Origin: VXMO01 sp965205915 | GTDB lineage: Bacteria; Chloroflexota; Dehalococcoidia; UBA6926 | Length of the DNA stretch: 64,000 nt | Reading direction: 5' to 3' | NCBI GenBank assembly: GCA_965205915.1 | Contig: OZ242191.1 | Coordinates: 1,054,001 to 1,118,000, forward strand | In this document: one piece after another, positions 8,864 through 16,735 of the stretch | Position numbering within the stretch: the first letter of the stretch is position 1 | How the letters are laid out: each line of letters begins with the position of its first letter | Position numbers and translations under genes: made by a program | Notes under the pieces: generated by a model | Told to the model about the DNA's origin: nothing | Seen by the model: only the letters and a program-made list of their open reading frames with translations | Database searches by the model: none

Positions 8864-9391
8864 ATGGACATTTTCTGGGCGGCTTTTGGGGGTGGCGCGG
8901 CAGGCAGTGTCGTCACGCTGGTTGCCGTACTTGCGAGCGAATACCTAAAGGGGCGCCTATCTGAACCCAAGTTGGTCGTATCGATCTCGTTGGGGTATAT
9001 GCAGGGTGGTGAGGTATGGACCCTAAAGGACAGTAGACCTGAGGATATCTACTTTGACATTAAGAACACTCGTACTCGGCCGGTGACCGTCATAAACTAT
9101 GGATTCATGTACGAGAGTGGCGATCGTCCCAAGGCGATAATTCGTCCGCCCCAATGGATTCAGCTTCCACATGAGATAACGGCTGGAAAGTCATTAATGG
9201 CTTGGATTAACACTGAAGTCTATTTGCAGAGCTTGATTGAAGATTCACGCACGCCAAAAGACATAAAGTACGCCTATGTGGTGACAAGCGACGGCAGGGA
9301 GTTTCGAGGCAAACTGGCGAAAGACACGATTGGAACACTTACTACGTCATTGGAGGCATACAAAGCCAAGAATGCAGTGGATGGCGAGTGA
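8864..9391 (+). CDS. membrane-anchored protein of unknown function
   Basis: Not recognised. The 175-residue product begins with one hydrophobic segment (about residues 5-27, with GGGAAGSVVTLVAVLA), then a beta-rich soluble part. That part contains short patterns such as DIYFDIKNTRTRPVTVINYGF and YAYVVTSDGREFRG, which resemble an immunoglobulin-like or DUF-type beta sandwich facing one side of the membrane. It starts 54 bases after the restriction endonuclease stop on the same strand and may be an accessory of that operon. There is no catalytic motif. Confidence 0.6.
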   Translation: MDIFWAAFGGGAAGSVVTLVAVLASEYLKGRLSEPKLVVSISLGYMQGGEVWTLKDSRPEDIYFDIKNTRTRPVTVINYGFMYESGDRPKAIIRPPQWIQLPHEITAGKSLMAWINTEVYLQSLIEDSRTPKDIKYAYVVTSDGREFRGKLAKDTIGTLTTSLEAYKAKNAVDGE

Positions 9392-9488
9392 GACTCCTTC
9401 CGCCTCCACAGTGTCCTCCCCCACCACCCTCGCCCCACCCCAATCCCCTATACTGTCTGGACGGAATATCATAAGGGAGACTCTGAGG

Positions 9489-10355
9489 ATGGCTACTACT
9501 ACTACGACGGGGACATCGGCGGTGAATGGGGCGGTGGCGGCTCCGGTGCGGACGCTTACGCCTCAGCAGGTGCAGCGGTTTAGCCGGCATATCATCATGC
9601 CGCAGGTCGGGAGCATGGGGCAGCGTCGGCTGATGGATGCTAGCGTGCTGCTCGTCGGGGCCGGGGGGCTTGGTTCGCCGTTGGCGATGTATCTCGCGGC
9701 GGCGGGCGTCGGCAAGATCGGCATCGTCGATTTCGATGACGTGGATATTACGAATCTGCATCGGCAGCTGCTGCACGGGATGGGTGACATCGGCCGACCC
9801 AAGGTCGATTCCGCGGAGGATACGATCCGTGAGATCAATCCGGACGCGGAGATCGTCAAGATCAACAAGCACATCAATTCCGAGAACGCGATGGAGATTG
9901 CGGAGGACTTCGACATCCTCATCGACGGGACGGATAACTTCCCGACGCGGTATCTGATCAATGACCTCGGCGTGTTGATGAATAAGCCCGTCGTGCATGG
10001 CTCCATATTCATGTTTGATGGGCAGGTGACGACGTTCCTGCCCGGGCAGGGCTGCTATCGCTGCCTGTACCCCGCGCCGCCGCCGCCCGGCATGGTTCCA
10101 TCGTGCGCGGAGGCGGGGGTGCTTGGCGTGTTGCCGGGCATCGTCGGCTCCCTCATGGCGACGGAGGCGATCAAGCTGATCCTGGACGTCGGCAAGCCGC
10201 TGGTGAATCGTCTGCTGATGGTGGACGCTTTGGATATGGACATGCGGACGGTCAAGATTCGCAAGGACCCGAGTTGCCCGGCGTGCGGGGAGAATCCGAC
10301 GGTGACGGAGCTCATCGACTACGAGGCGTTCTGCGGGATGCCGGCGTTCGAGTAG
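9489..10355 (+). CDS. moeB: MoeB/ThiF-family sulfur-carrier adenylyltransferase
   Basis: E1-like enzyme that adenylates the C-terminal Gly of ubiquitin-fold sulfur carriers (MoaD, ThiS or CysO type) with ATP. The Thr-rich first 25 residues precede the conserved RFSRHIIMPQVG. The nucleotide-binding GAGGLGSP lies near residue 57 and DFDDVDITNLHRQ near 80. The cysteine segment GCYRCLYP and the pairs CPACG and CGMP are candidate zinc ligands or sulfur-relay cysteines. At 288 residues it lacks the C-terminal rhodanese domain of MoeZ, so sulfur must come from another protein. The frame is open to 9330, but ATG 9489 with an AGG upstream is the sensible start. It is the likely activator of the CysO-like carrier at 47.6 kb. 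Confidence 0.9.
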   Translation: MATTTTTGTSAVNGAVAAPVRTLTPQQVQRFSRHIIMPQVGSMGQRRLMDASVLLVGAGGLGSPLAMYLAAAGVGKIGIVDFDDVDITNLHRQLLHGMGDIGRPKVDSAEDTIREINPDAEIVKINKHINSENAMEIAEDFDILIDGTDNFPTRYLINDLGVLMNKPVVHGSIFMFDGQVTTFLPGQGCYRCLYPAPPPPGMVPSCAEAGVLGVLPGIVGSLMATEAIKLILDVGKPLVNRLLMVDALDMDMRTVKIRKDPSCPACGENPTVTELIDYEAFCGMPAFE

Positions 10356-10600
10356 TTTTTCCCGGTCCGCGGGCGGAGTTGGTTGGGGTTAGCTGTTTGG
10401 GGTGCGGGTTTGGGGCGGGGGTAGTTAGCTCTACCGGCGCGCGGCTGCGGTCATTCCCGTACAGGCCGGAATCCATCGCGCGACCGAAAGGCGACCCTTC
10501 CATCTAAGGGCGCGGGCAGAAGCCTTGACTACCTAGACGTGAGCGTCCTGTACAATACGATAGGACAGCGGTTCTAGGAGGCCTGAAAGGTAATCCGGTC

Positions 10601-11635
10601 ATGGACATCACGATTAAGGTGCCCGCCGTCGAAAAGCTGATTGACTATTTCGCGAGCGGTATAGGGAATACTGCCGGGTTCCTCTTTGCGACGCAGATAG
10701 CCGAACGCGCGGGCAAGGCTAAGATCATCGCAGCCAACGCGACGGCACAAGAAGAACGCACATTGACAGAGGGACGAGGCACTTCCCTCCAACTGATTGC
10801 GGAGGCACAAGCAAAAGCAAAATCTGACCTCGTTCCTGCTGATTCCGAAGCACAAGTGGAAATAGAAATGGACGATCTAATCACGCAGAGGATTCATTTC
10901 CAAGAAACTAGGCGGCAAGCCAATATCACATCCGTAGTTCGTGAGGCTGGAGAGCAACTGGGCGACAAAGAAGTTGACGATTACGATGTTGACCACGACT
11001 GGACGGCTAGGTTCTTCAGCGAAGTTCAAGACGTTTCCAGCGAAGAGATGCAGCATCTTTGGGCAAGGGTGCTTGCCGGTGAAGTACAAAAGCCGAACTC
11101 CATATCTATTCGAACCCTACAAGTATTGCGAAACATGGATACAGAAACGGCAATACTATTTCGAAGATTGTGTTCTTTGAGTCTTATTGCCGTTACCGAA
11201 GACAGCGAGATATTTGAGGCCAGGGTCCCTACGTTTGGTAAAAACAGTGACGGCAATTCACTATTGGAATTCGGACTTGGGTTCGGCTTGCTGAACCGAC
11301 TCAATGAGCACGGCCTAATCATTGCTGAGTATGATTCATGGTTAGACTACAGAATGTCTATTTCCTTATGGCCTGGTGTTGATCCTGGCGACGACGAATG
11401 GATCATTCCATTCACGTTTAATGCCCAACATTGGATATTGGAGCCCACTAAACGCCGTCCACGACGTCGGGAATTTAATGTGGACGGTGTAGCCATGACA
11501 AATACGGGCATGGAGCTGTCTCGGATTGTTGAGACAGAGCCTGTACCAGAGTACGCTCAGGCCCTTAGGCAGTACTTTGAGAGGAACCACCTCCGAATGG
11601 TTCAGGTGGATAGTCCTGAGCCTATGAGAATCTGA
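10601..11635 (+). CDS. DUF2806 protein
   Basis: 344-residue protein. Residues 130-185 match the DUF2806 signature as I know it: DWTARFFSEVQDVSSEEMQH, then LWARVLAGEVQKPNSISIRT. The N-terminal 120 residues are helical and charged, with Ala/Glu/Gln-rich stretches that could form a coiled coil; the C-terminal part is a mixed alpha/beta domain. Proteins of this family are often found in defence islands, and here it lies between a restriction-modification pair and a broken methyltransferase. Its biochemical activity is not known to me. The truncated methyltransferase starts four bases after its stop, suggesting an original operon. Confidence 0.72.
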   Translation: MDITIKVPAVEKLIDYFASGIGNTAGFLFATQIAERAGKAKIIAANATAQEERTLTEGRGTSLQLIAEAQAKAKSDLVPADSEAQVEIEMDDLITQRIHFQETRRQANITSVVREAGEQLGDKEVDDYDVDHDWTARFFSEVQDVSSEEMQHLWARVLAGEVQKPNSISIRTLQVLRNMDTETAILFRRLCSLSLIAVTEDSEIFEARVPTFGKNSDGNSLLEFGLGFGLLNRLNEHGLIIAEYDSWLDYRMSISLWPGVDPGDDEWIIPFTFNAQHWILEPTKRRPRRREFNVDGVAMTNTGMELSRIVETEPVPEYAQALRQYFERNHLRMVQVDSPEPMRI

Positions 11636-11638
11636 GTA

Positions 11639-12341
11639 GTGCTCAGGCTAGACGAAACGGTAGCATTTCATGACCACCCCACCAACGTCCCCCCACTGCC
11701 TGGCACAACCAACTCCATTTTGGGGGACAACCTCCCCATCCTCCGGGAGCAACTCCCTGATGAGTCTGTCGATCTTGTTTATCTTGATCCTCCGTTTAAT
11801 TCCAATGCGACTTATAACGTGCTGTTTCGGGAGAATGATAGCTCTGAGTCCGCCGCGCAGATACAGGCGTTTGATGATACGTGGCACTGGAACATCGACT
11901 CGGAGCGGGCGTACCGGGAGGTTGTGCAGGGGGCGGCGCGGCTATGTGGGTGGGGGCGTTGTGGTTGGCGTTACGGGGGTTGGTTGCACTCCTGATTCGG
12001 GATTCCCGCGTTCGCGGGAATGACGGGGGGGCGGGCACGTGGGCCGCAACGTCATTGCGACGCTGCGCGGCGACATGGAACGCGAGAACGCCGAGATGGC
12101 GTTGCTGATCACACTTGAGCCGCCGACGGCGCCGATGGAGCAAGAGGCGGTCGCCGCCGGATTTTATGAGCCGGAGGCGTTCCCGGGAACGCAATTCCCT
12201 CGCGTCCAGATCGCCACGATTGACGACATCCTGAACGGGAATGGGCCGCAGATACCGCGACTCGGCCTCTCGGAGGCACCCACGTTTCGTCGCGCGCCTC
12301 GCCGTCGCAGCGGGGGAGTGGATCCGCAGCGGATGCTGTAG
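11639..12341 (+). pseudogene. DNA methyltransferase with the middle deleted
   Basis: The GTG at 11639 opens a frame with DSVDL-type spacing and the motif LVYLDPPFNSNATYNVLFRE, typical of amino-methyltransferases of the type III-like group. It stops being recognisable near 11935, where a dispersed repeat begins. After the repeat, a second frame (12039-12341) encodes the C-terminal end of such enzymes: DMERENAEMALLITLEPPT, then AAGFYEPEAFPGTQFPRVQI. Several hundred residues, including the SAM-binding motif, are missing, so the gene is dead. The repeat sits exactly at the junction. It was probably co-transcribed with the DUF2806 gene. Confidence 0.75.
11931..12025. repeat. dispersed repeat, copy 1 (with terminal hairpin)
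   Basis: About 95 bases shared nearly base for base with 12527-12620 and in part with 15528-15590. The 3' end is the hairpin ATTCCCGCGTTCGCGGGAAT followed by GAC; the 5' part contains TTGGCGTTACGG and GGTTGCACTCCTG. This copy occupies the deletion point of the methyltransferase pseudogene. Confidence 0.85.
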
Positions 12342-12526
12342 GGGGGGATTGGGCGGCGTGGGCCCCCGCCTTCGCGGGGGATTCGAAGGGGGGGCGGTAC
12401 GGGGGATTCGGTGGGGTGGTGTGGGGAGTCCGTGGGTGGGCGGTTGGTTGGTCAATTGAGGCTCTGGATTCTTCACTGCGCTCAGAATGACATGTTGGGG
12501 GGCGGGCGTTCTGATTGACGGGGGGG
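12342..12526. other. G-rich spacer with two short hairpin repeats
   Basis: No gene is visible. It contains a variant hairpin CCCCCGCCTTCGCGGGGG at about 12362-12380 and one copy of the second repeat family (12467-12491, core TTCTTCACTGCGCTCAGAA). It lies directly before the second copy of the long dispersed repeat. Confidence 0.6.
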
Positions 12527-12620
12527 GCGGCGCGGCTATGCAGGTGGGGGGCGTTGTGGTTGGCGTTACGGGGGGTTGGTTGCACTCCTGATTCGGGATT
12601 CCCGCGTTCGCGGGAATGAC
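12527..12620. repeat. dispersed repeat, copy 2 (with terminal hairpin)
   Basis: Second copy of the roughly 95-base repeat in the same orientation as copy 1, about 600 bases downstream, again ending in ATTCCCGCGTTCGCGGGAAT then GAC. The two direct copies could recombine and delete the 0.6 kb between them, including the methyltransferase 3' fragment. Confidence 0.85.
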
Positions 12621-12651
12621 GGGCGGGGCGGGCCAGAATGACGGGTTCGGG

Positions 12652-12822
12652 CGGGAACGGTTGGACGAGCGCAAGGCATCTCGTATATCAGTAGCGCGTC
12701 ATGGAACCATCGATGATGACGACGAGACCTTACAGGCGATTCGTCACTGGATGGTTGCCAATCTTTTGAAGTTCAAACAGGTCTTTGGTCCGAGATTGGA
12801 CGATCTGATTGAACAACTGTGA
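12652..12822 (+). pseudogene. C-terminal remnant resembling a DUF4268-type protein
   Basis: The frame ending at 12822 encodes RLDERKASRISVARHGTIDD, then DETLQAIRHWMVANLLKFKQ and VFGPRLDDLIEQL. I associate this kind of ending with DUF4268-type proteins, which often accompany restriction systems. There is no plausible start: the sequence before it is the dispersed repeat. I read it as the surviving tail of a larger gene. The family name is a recollection rather than an alignment. Confidence 0.4.
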
Positions 12823-12908
12823 ATGAGGAGCGGCCTCCTCAGGCGATGCCGGCGCTTTTTTTGGCGGGTCGATTCCGAGGGTTCCGGCTGTCTGCGGGGA
12901 TGGCTTGT

Positions 12909-13324
12909 TCATCGATCTTCAGCTACGAAGTCAATATCCGCTATGGATGGAATGCGGAACGAGAACTTTGTTCTCCCACCTGGATTCGTTACGGCGAAGT
13001 CGCCCTGATTGATGATGTCCATTCCGACCAGAACGTCGGCGTCACGTAGCACACCCTGAATGACGAGAAGCCCCGGAAATCGCATTCCGTTCGGCAGACC
13101 TCCATTGACCAGAAACATATCTACATCCTCGGTCACGCCCTGAGCATGAGAGACGGTCGTGGTTCCCATTGGCTTTAGAGCACACGCATCGACAACCCTT
13201 TGGGTGATAACACTGTGCGTGGCGCCGGTGTCCCAAATAGCCACGAATACTTCCATGCGCGGCTCGGGGTCGGCGCTCTCCGAATCTCAAGCCTCAGATA
13301 AACGGCACTCCGTCTTGAGAACAC
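12909..13324 (-). pseudogene. retropepsin-like aspartic protease, probable N-terminal frameshift
   Basis: From ATG 13256 the frame gives 115 residues with the aspartic protease signature WDTGATHSVI only eight residues from the start, and a second conserved segment VLVGMDIINQGD. Single-domain retropepsins form dimers, each giving one Asp. Related proteins at 32.1-32.9 kb have about 22 residues before DTG. Here the missing first strand is found in another frame just upstream (from GTG 13324: FSRRSAVYLRLEI), and a one-base shift near 13280-13295 would join it to ESADPEPRMEV. So it is either a frameshifted gene or a short form starting at 13256. It lies 123 bases downstream of the DUF5678-like gene on the same strand. 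Confidence 0.65.
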
Positions 13325-13379
13325 GTAGGAGACCCTCAGAAGAGGTGGCAGTGAAACTGCGGGAGCCGTCAAGGTTGGA

Positions 13380-13628
13380 CTATGAGATCACCACGCGAGG
13401 AGAGACGATAGTCATGGTGTATGCCTCATCCCCTTCGCTCACCCTCTGAACGAGGAAGGTTCCCAGTTCGTGGCTCTTCCGAACTTTTGTCACGGCGGCG
13501 AGATAATCCTCGAATACCCCGAGCACCTCACCATCCTTGATAGCAATGACTTTGCCATCGTACTTGGCAACCATCTCATCCTGATTGGCGCGGTAGAAGT
13601 CAAACTCTTTCTTGAGCACACTGGTCAT
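13380..13628 (-). CDS. DUF5678-like small protein
   Basis: 82 residues with the pattern FDFYRANQDEMVAKYDGKVI, then AIKDGEVLGVFEDYLAAV, which I recognise as DUF5678-like (a short alpha/beta fold of unknown function). The ATG at 13628 has GGGAG about ten bases upstream. It precedes the retropepsin gene in what looks like a two-gene unit. I know this pairing from other bacteria, but its role is not established; a toxin-antitoxin-like or protein-quality function would be speculation. Confidence 0.65.
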   Translation of the reverse strand: MTSVLKKEFDFYRANQDEMVAKYDGKVIAIKDGEVLGVFEDYLAAVTKVRKSHELGTFLVQRVSEGDEAYTMTIVSPRVVIS

Positions 13629-13796
13629 AGCGCTCTCCCGTGCAATTCAATGTTCCTCACTCTTGATGTGGTAGCCGCTTTCTACTACCGTGCCACCTTG
13701 CCGATGATACCTAGCAGGCAACCCCTCGTCATTCTTGCGGCCTGCCGCCTACGCGGGGGGATACGGATACCGTGCCCAACACGATAAACTAGGCGA

Positions 13797-14732
13797 ATGG
13801 TCGGCAGCATACTTGAGACGATTGGGAATACGCCCCTCGTTGAGTTGAAGCGGCTTCAGCCCAAGCCGGGGGTACGCCTTTTTGCCAAGTTGGAGGGGCA
13901 GAACCCGACGGGCAGCGTGAAGGATCGCATCGCCAAGCTCATGGTGGAGAACGCGGAGGCGGACGGCATCCTGGGCGACGGACGGATCATCCTGGAGCCT
14001 TCGAGCGGGAACACCGGTGTTTCGCTCGCCATGGTGGCGGGCTACAAGGGCTATAAGGTCACCATCGTGCTGCCGGACAACGTGACGGACGAACGGCAGG
14101 CGCTGATCGAGTCGTTCGGGGCGAGCGTGGTGTTCAGCGAGGGGCGGCTTGGGACGAACGGCGCAATCGATGTCGCCAGGGAGATGGCTGACGCGGAACC
14201 TGACAAGTACGTGATGCTGTACCAGTACGGCAACGAGGCGAATCCTCGCGCGCACTATGACGGGACGGGTGAGGAGATCCTCCGCCAGCTGCCGGACGTT
14301 GATGTGTTCGTGGCGGGGCTCGGCACGGGGGGCACGCTGACGGGCGTGGGGCGGCGTCTGAAGGAGCACAACCCGGACGCGCGGATCATCGCCGTCGTGC
14401 CGCACCCTGAGGAGCGGATACAGGGGCTGCGGTCTTTGGAAGACGGATTCATCCCGCCCATTCTTGATACGACGGTGCTGGACGGGCAGTTCATCATCAC
14501 GTCGCGCGAATCGTTCGAGAAGACACGGGAGCTGCTGCAGGTCGAGAGGATCTTTGCGGGCATCTCGTCCGGCGCGGTGCTGGCCTGCGCGCTGCGGCTG
14601 GCAGAGCGGATGGATGACGGCAACATCGTGTGCCTGTTCGCGGACGGCGGCTGGAAGTACCTGTCCACCGGCTTGTGGACACGGCCTCTGGATGAGATCG
14701 AATCGGAGATGGGGCGCAAGATCTGGTGGTAG
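13797..14732 (+). CDS. cysM: cysteine synthase, CysM type
   Basis: PLP-dependent beta-replacement enzyme forming cysteine. PLP Lys lies in TGSVKDR near residue 42, and the substrate loop is PSSGNTG near 72. Several segments resemble the mycobacterial CysM that uses O-phosphoserine and the thiocarboxylated carrier CysO rather than O-acetylserine and sulfide: YVMLYQYGNEANPRAHYDGT, FVAGLGTGGTLTG, RIFAGISSGAVL and the C-terminal GWKYLSTG. At 311 residues it is full length. The partners a CysO route needs are also in the window: a MoeB-type enzyme (9.5 kb) and a ThiS-fold carrier (47.6 kb). The lspA start overlaps its stop by 7 bases. The fold is certain; the CysO dependence is inferred. Confidence 0.88.
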   Translation: MVGSILETIGNTPLVELKRLQPKPGVRLFAKLEGQNPTGSVKDRIAKLMVENAEADGILGDGRIILEPSSGNTGVSLAMVAGYKGYKVTIVLPDNVTDERQALIESFGASVVFSEGRLGTNGAIDVAREMADAEPDKYVMLYQYGNEANPRAHYDGTGEEILRQLPDVDVFVAGLGTGGTLTGVGRRLKEHNPDARIIAVVPHPEERIQGLRSLEDGFIPPILDTTVLDGQFIITSRESFEKTRELLQVERIFAGISSGAVLACALRLAERMDDGNIVCLFADGGWKYLSTGLWTRPLDEIESEMGRKIWW

Positions 14733-15493
14733 AGGGCGGCGGTTCCGTCACACGAGGGCCGGGGGGATTCGGCGGGTTGTTCCTGCCATTCGCGGCCATC
14801 GCCATCCTCATTTACGTAGCGGACCAGGCGACCAAGCTGCTGATCGTCACCAATCTGCGTCCGTATGAGTCCATCCCGGAATCGGGCCTCCTTCGGCTAA
14901 CGTATGTGACGAATAGCGGGAGCGCGTTCGGCCTGTTGCAGGGGCAGACGATGTTTCTCATCTTGGTGAGCATCATCGGCGTGATGGGGGTGCTGTTCTA
15001 TTACCGCGCCAACGGTCGGGAGAGCGCGCTGCTACGTTACTCCCTCGCGCTGTTATTGGGCGGGGCGTTGGGAAACCTGACGGATAGGCTGATCCGTGGC
15101 GCGGTCGTCGATTTTATCAGCGTGCAGTTGTGGGGCGACTTCTACTTTCCGACGTTCAACGTGGCCGACTCCGCCCTGAGCGTTGGGCTTTTTGCGTTGT
15201 CAATCTACGTCCTCCGACATCGAGCGAAGGAGAAGAGGGAGGCGCTGGAGCGGATTGCGGCGGAGAACGCCCCACCCACCCTAACTCTCCCCCACCAGGA
15301 GGAGGGGAATGATTCTGTGGCCCTCTCCCACCAGGCAGAAGGGGATGATCTCACGGGAATGATGGATACGAGTGGTATTGAGGGAGTAGGGAACCCTACG
15401 GCGGATGAGGATGGCAATGAGGGAGCGGAGGAGCGCCCCGCCAACGGCGCCGACCCCCGCCTTCGCGGGGGTGACGAGTGGGAGCGGGGGTGA
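14726..15493 (+). CDS. lspA: lipoprotein signal peptidase with repeat-derived C-terminal tail
   Basis: Signal peptidase II cleaves lipoprotein signal peptides after diacylglycerol is added to the lipobox Cys; the window encodes at least seven such lipoproteins. Four membrane segments span residues 20-165. The catalytic Asp pair is in GNLTDRL (near 119) and FNVADSALS (near 148), and TNSGSAFG precedes them. The GTG at 14726 overlaps the cysM stop, indicating coupling. The last 80 or so residues are abnormal: low-complexity Gly/Glu-rich sequence translated from dispersed and tandem repeats (for example DPRLRGGDEWERG from a hairpin repeat at 15452). The normal protein probably ended near residue 175. 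Confidence 0.9.
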   Translation: MVEGGGSVTRGPGGFGGLFLPFAAIAILIYVADQATKLLIVTNLRPYESIPESGLLRLTYVTNSGSAFGLLQGQTMFLILVSIIGVMGVLFYYRANGRESALLRYSLALLLGGALGNLTDRLIRGAVVDFISVQLWGDFYFPTFNVADSALSVGLFALSIYVLRHRAKEKREALERIAAENAPPTLTLPHQEEGNDSVALSHQAEGDDLTGMMDTSGIEGVGNPTADEDGNEGAEERPANGADPRLRGGDEWERG

Positions 15494-15707
15494 CGAGTGG
15501 GAGCGGGGGTGACGAGTGGGGATGGTAGGTTGGCGTTACGGGGTTTGGTTGCACTCCTGGTTCGGGATTCCCGCGTTCGCGGGAATGACGGACGGGGCGG
15601 CTGGGAATGACGGATTGGGGGGTGGGGGTGACGAGTGGGGGCGCGGGGTTGACGAGGGGGGGGCGGGGGTGACGAGTGGGGGTGACGAGAATGGCGGATG
15701 ACTGCGG
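15452..15707. repeat. tandem and hairpin repeats between lspA and rluD
   Basis: A hairpin CCCCCGCCTTCGCGGGGG near 15454-15471 is followed by about three tandem copies of a 20-base G-rich unit containing GGGGGTGACGAGTGGGAGC (15466-15521). More degenerate copies lie around 15622-15696. One copy of the long dispersed repeat (15528-15590) is embedded. The first part is translated as the lspA tail. No other gene is visible. Confidence 0.8.
15528..15590. repeat. dispersed repeat, copy 3
   Basis: Matches the 3' two-thirds of the copies at 11931 and 12527: GTTGGCGTTACGG, GGTTGCACTCCTG, then the hairpin ATTCCCGCGTTCGCGGGAAT and GAC. Same orientation as the other two copies. Confidence 0.85.
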
Positions 15708-16673
15708 GTGGAGATGACTACGCGGACTGACCTTACTGTTCCTGCTGATGCGTTGGAGCGGCGGCTTGATCGTTTTCTTGCGGGGGCGCTTGGGGATGAT
15801 GTTTCACGGTCGTTGATTGGGCGGCTGATACAGGACGGACGCGTGACGGTGAACGGGGATGTGCCTCGCAAACGGGGGCATTCGGTCGAGGCGGGGGATG
15901 TTATCACCATCGCGGGTAGCATCGTGCCGGATGCCGCGGAGGCACTGAAACCGGAACACACCGCGTTGCGCGTGTTGTTTGAGGACGATGATCTGCTCGC
16001 CATCGATAAGCCGCCCGGCGTGGCCGTACACCCCGGGCCCGGGCACGCGACCGGGACTATCGTGAACGCTTTGTTGGGGCGTGAGGGTCCGCTGTCCACA
16101 ATGGGCGGCGATGAGCGGCCCGGTATCGTGCATCGGTTGGACAAGGACACGTCCGGGGTGATGCTGGTCGCGAAGACTGACGCGGCGCACAGCGCGTTGT
16201 CACAGCAGTTTCAGGCCCGTAGTGTCGAGAAGGTGTACATCGCGCTGCTACGGGGGCTGCTGGAGCCGCAGACGGGCACGATAGAGGCGCCGCTGGGACG
16301 CGATCCGATGCATAGGCAACGGATGGCTGTCGTTGCCGCGGGACGGCCCGCCACAACCCGCTACCGGGTACTGACGCAACTGCCCGGCGGTTACACGTTG
16401 GTGGAGGCGAGGCCACAGTCGGGGCGGCCGCACCAGATTCGTGTGCATTTTGCGTCACTGCGGCGGCCTGTGACGGGGGATGTCATCTACTCGCGTGGTG
16501 GGCGGGACCCGGTTCCACGTCTTTTTCTCCATGCGCAGTCACTGAGGTTTACGCACCCCATCACAGGGGAGGGATTGGAGATTCGCTCGCCGCTTGCAGA
16601 GGACCTTGCGGAGTGCCTGGAGGAACTGATGGCGGGAACGGCGGATGCCGCTTTCATAGATTCGCTGCGATAG
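15708..16673 (+). CDS. rluD: RluA-family 23S rRNA pseudouridine synthase
   Basis: Converts uridine to pseudouridine in large-subunit rRNA. An N-terminal S4 RNA-binding domain (about residues 12-75, with RLIQDGRVTVNG) precedes the catalytic domain. The catalytic Asp is in HRLDKDTSGVM near residue 147, and GRPHQIRVH near 244 completes the RluA/RluD signature. At 321 residues it has the RluD domain layout. I give the GTG at 15708; ATG 15714 is an equally possible start, with GGTGGAG directly before it. It follows lspA, as in many bacteria, although here about 210 bases of repeats separate them. Confidence 0.9.
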   Translation: MEMTTRTDLTVPADALERRLDRFLAGALGDDVSRSLIGRLIQDGRVTVNGDVPRKRGHSVEAGDVITIAGSIVPDAAEALKPEHTALRVLFEDDDLLAIDKPPGVAVHPGPGHATGTIVNALLGREGPLSTMGGDERPGIVHRLDKDTSGVMLVAKTDAAHSALSQQFQARSVEKVYIALLRGLLEPQTGTIEAPLGRDPMHRQRMAVVAAGRPATTRYRVLTQLPGGYTLVEARPQSGRPHQIRVHFASLRRPVTGDVIYSRGGRDPVPRLFLHAQSLRFTHPITGEGLEIRSPLAEDLAECLEELMAGTADAAFIDSLR

Positions 16674-16735
16674 AATAGAGACGCACTGCCCCGCTCAGGT
16701 AGCGGACGAGTTCACACGAGGAGATCTCTCAGTAC

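Noticed and set aside
10524..10556. Promoter TTGACT/TACAAT before the DUF2806 gene
   Set aside because: The boxes are 21 bases apart, outside the normal 16-18 range, so I do not call it.
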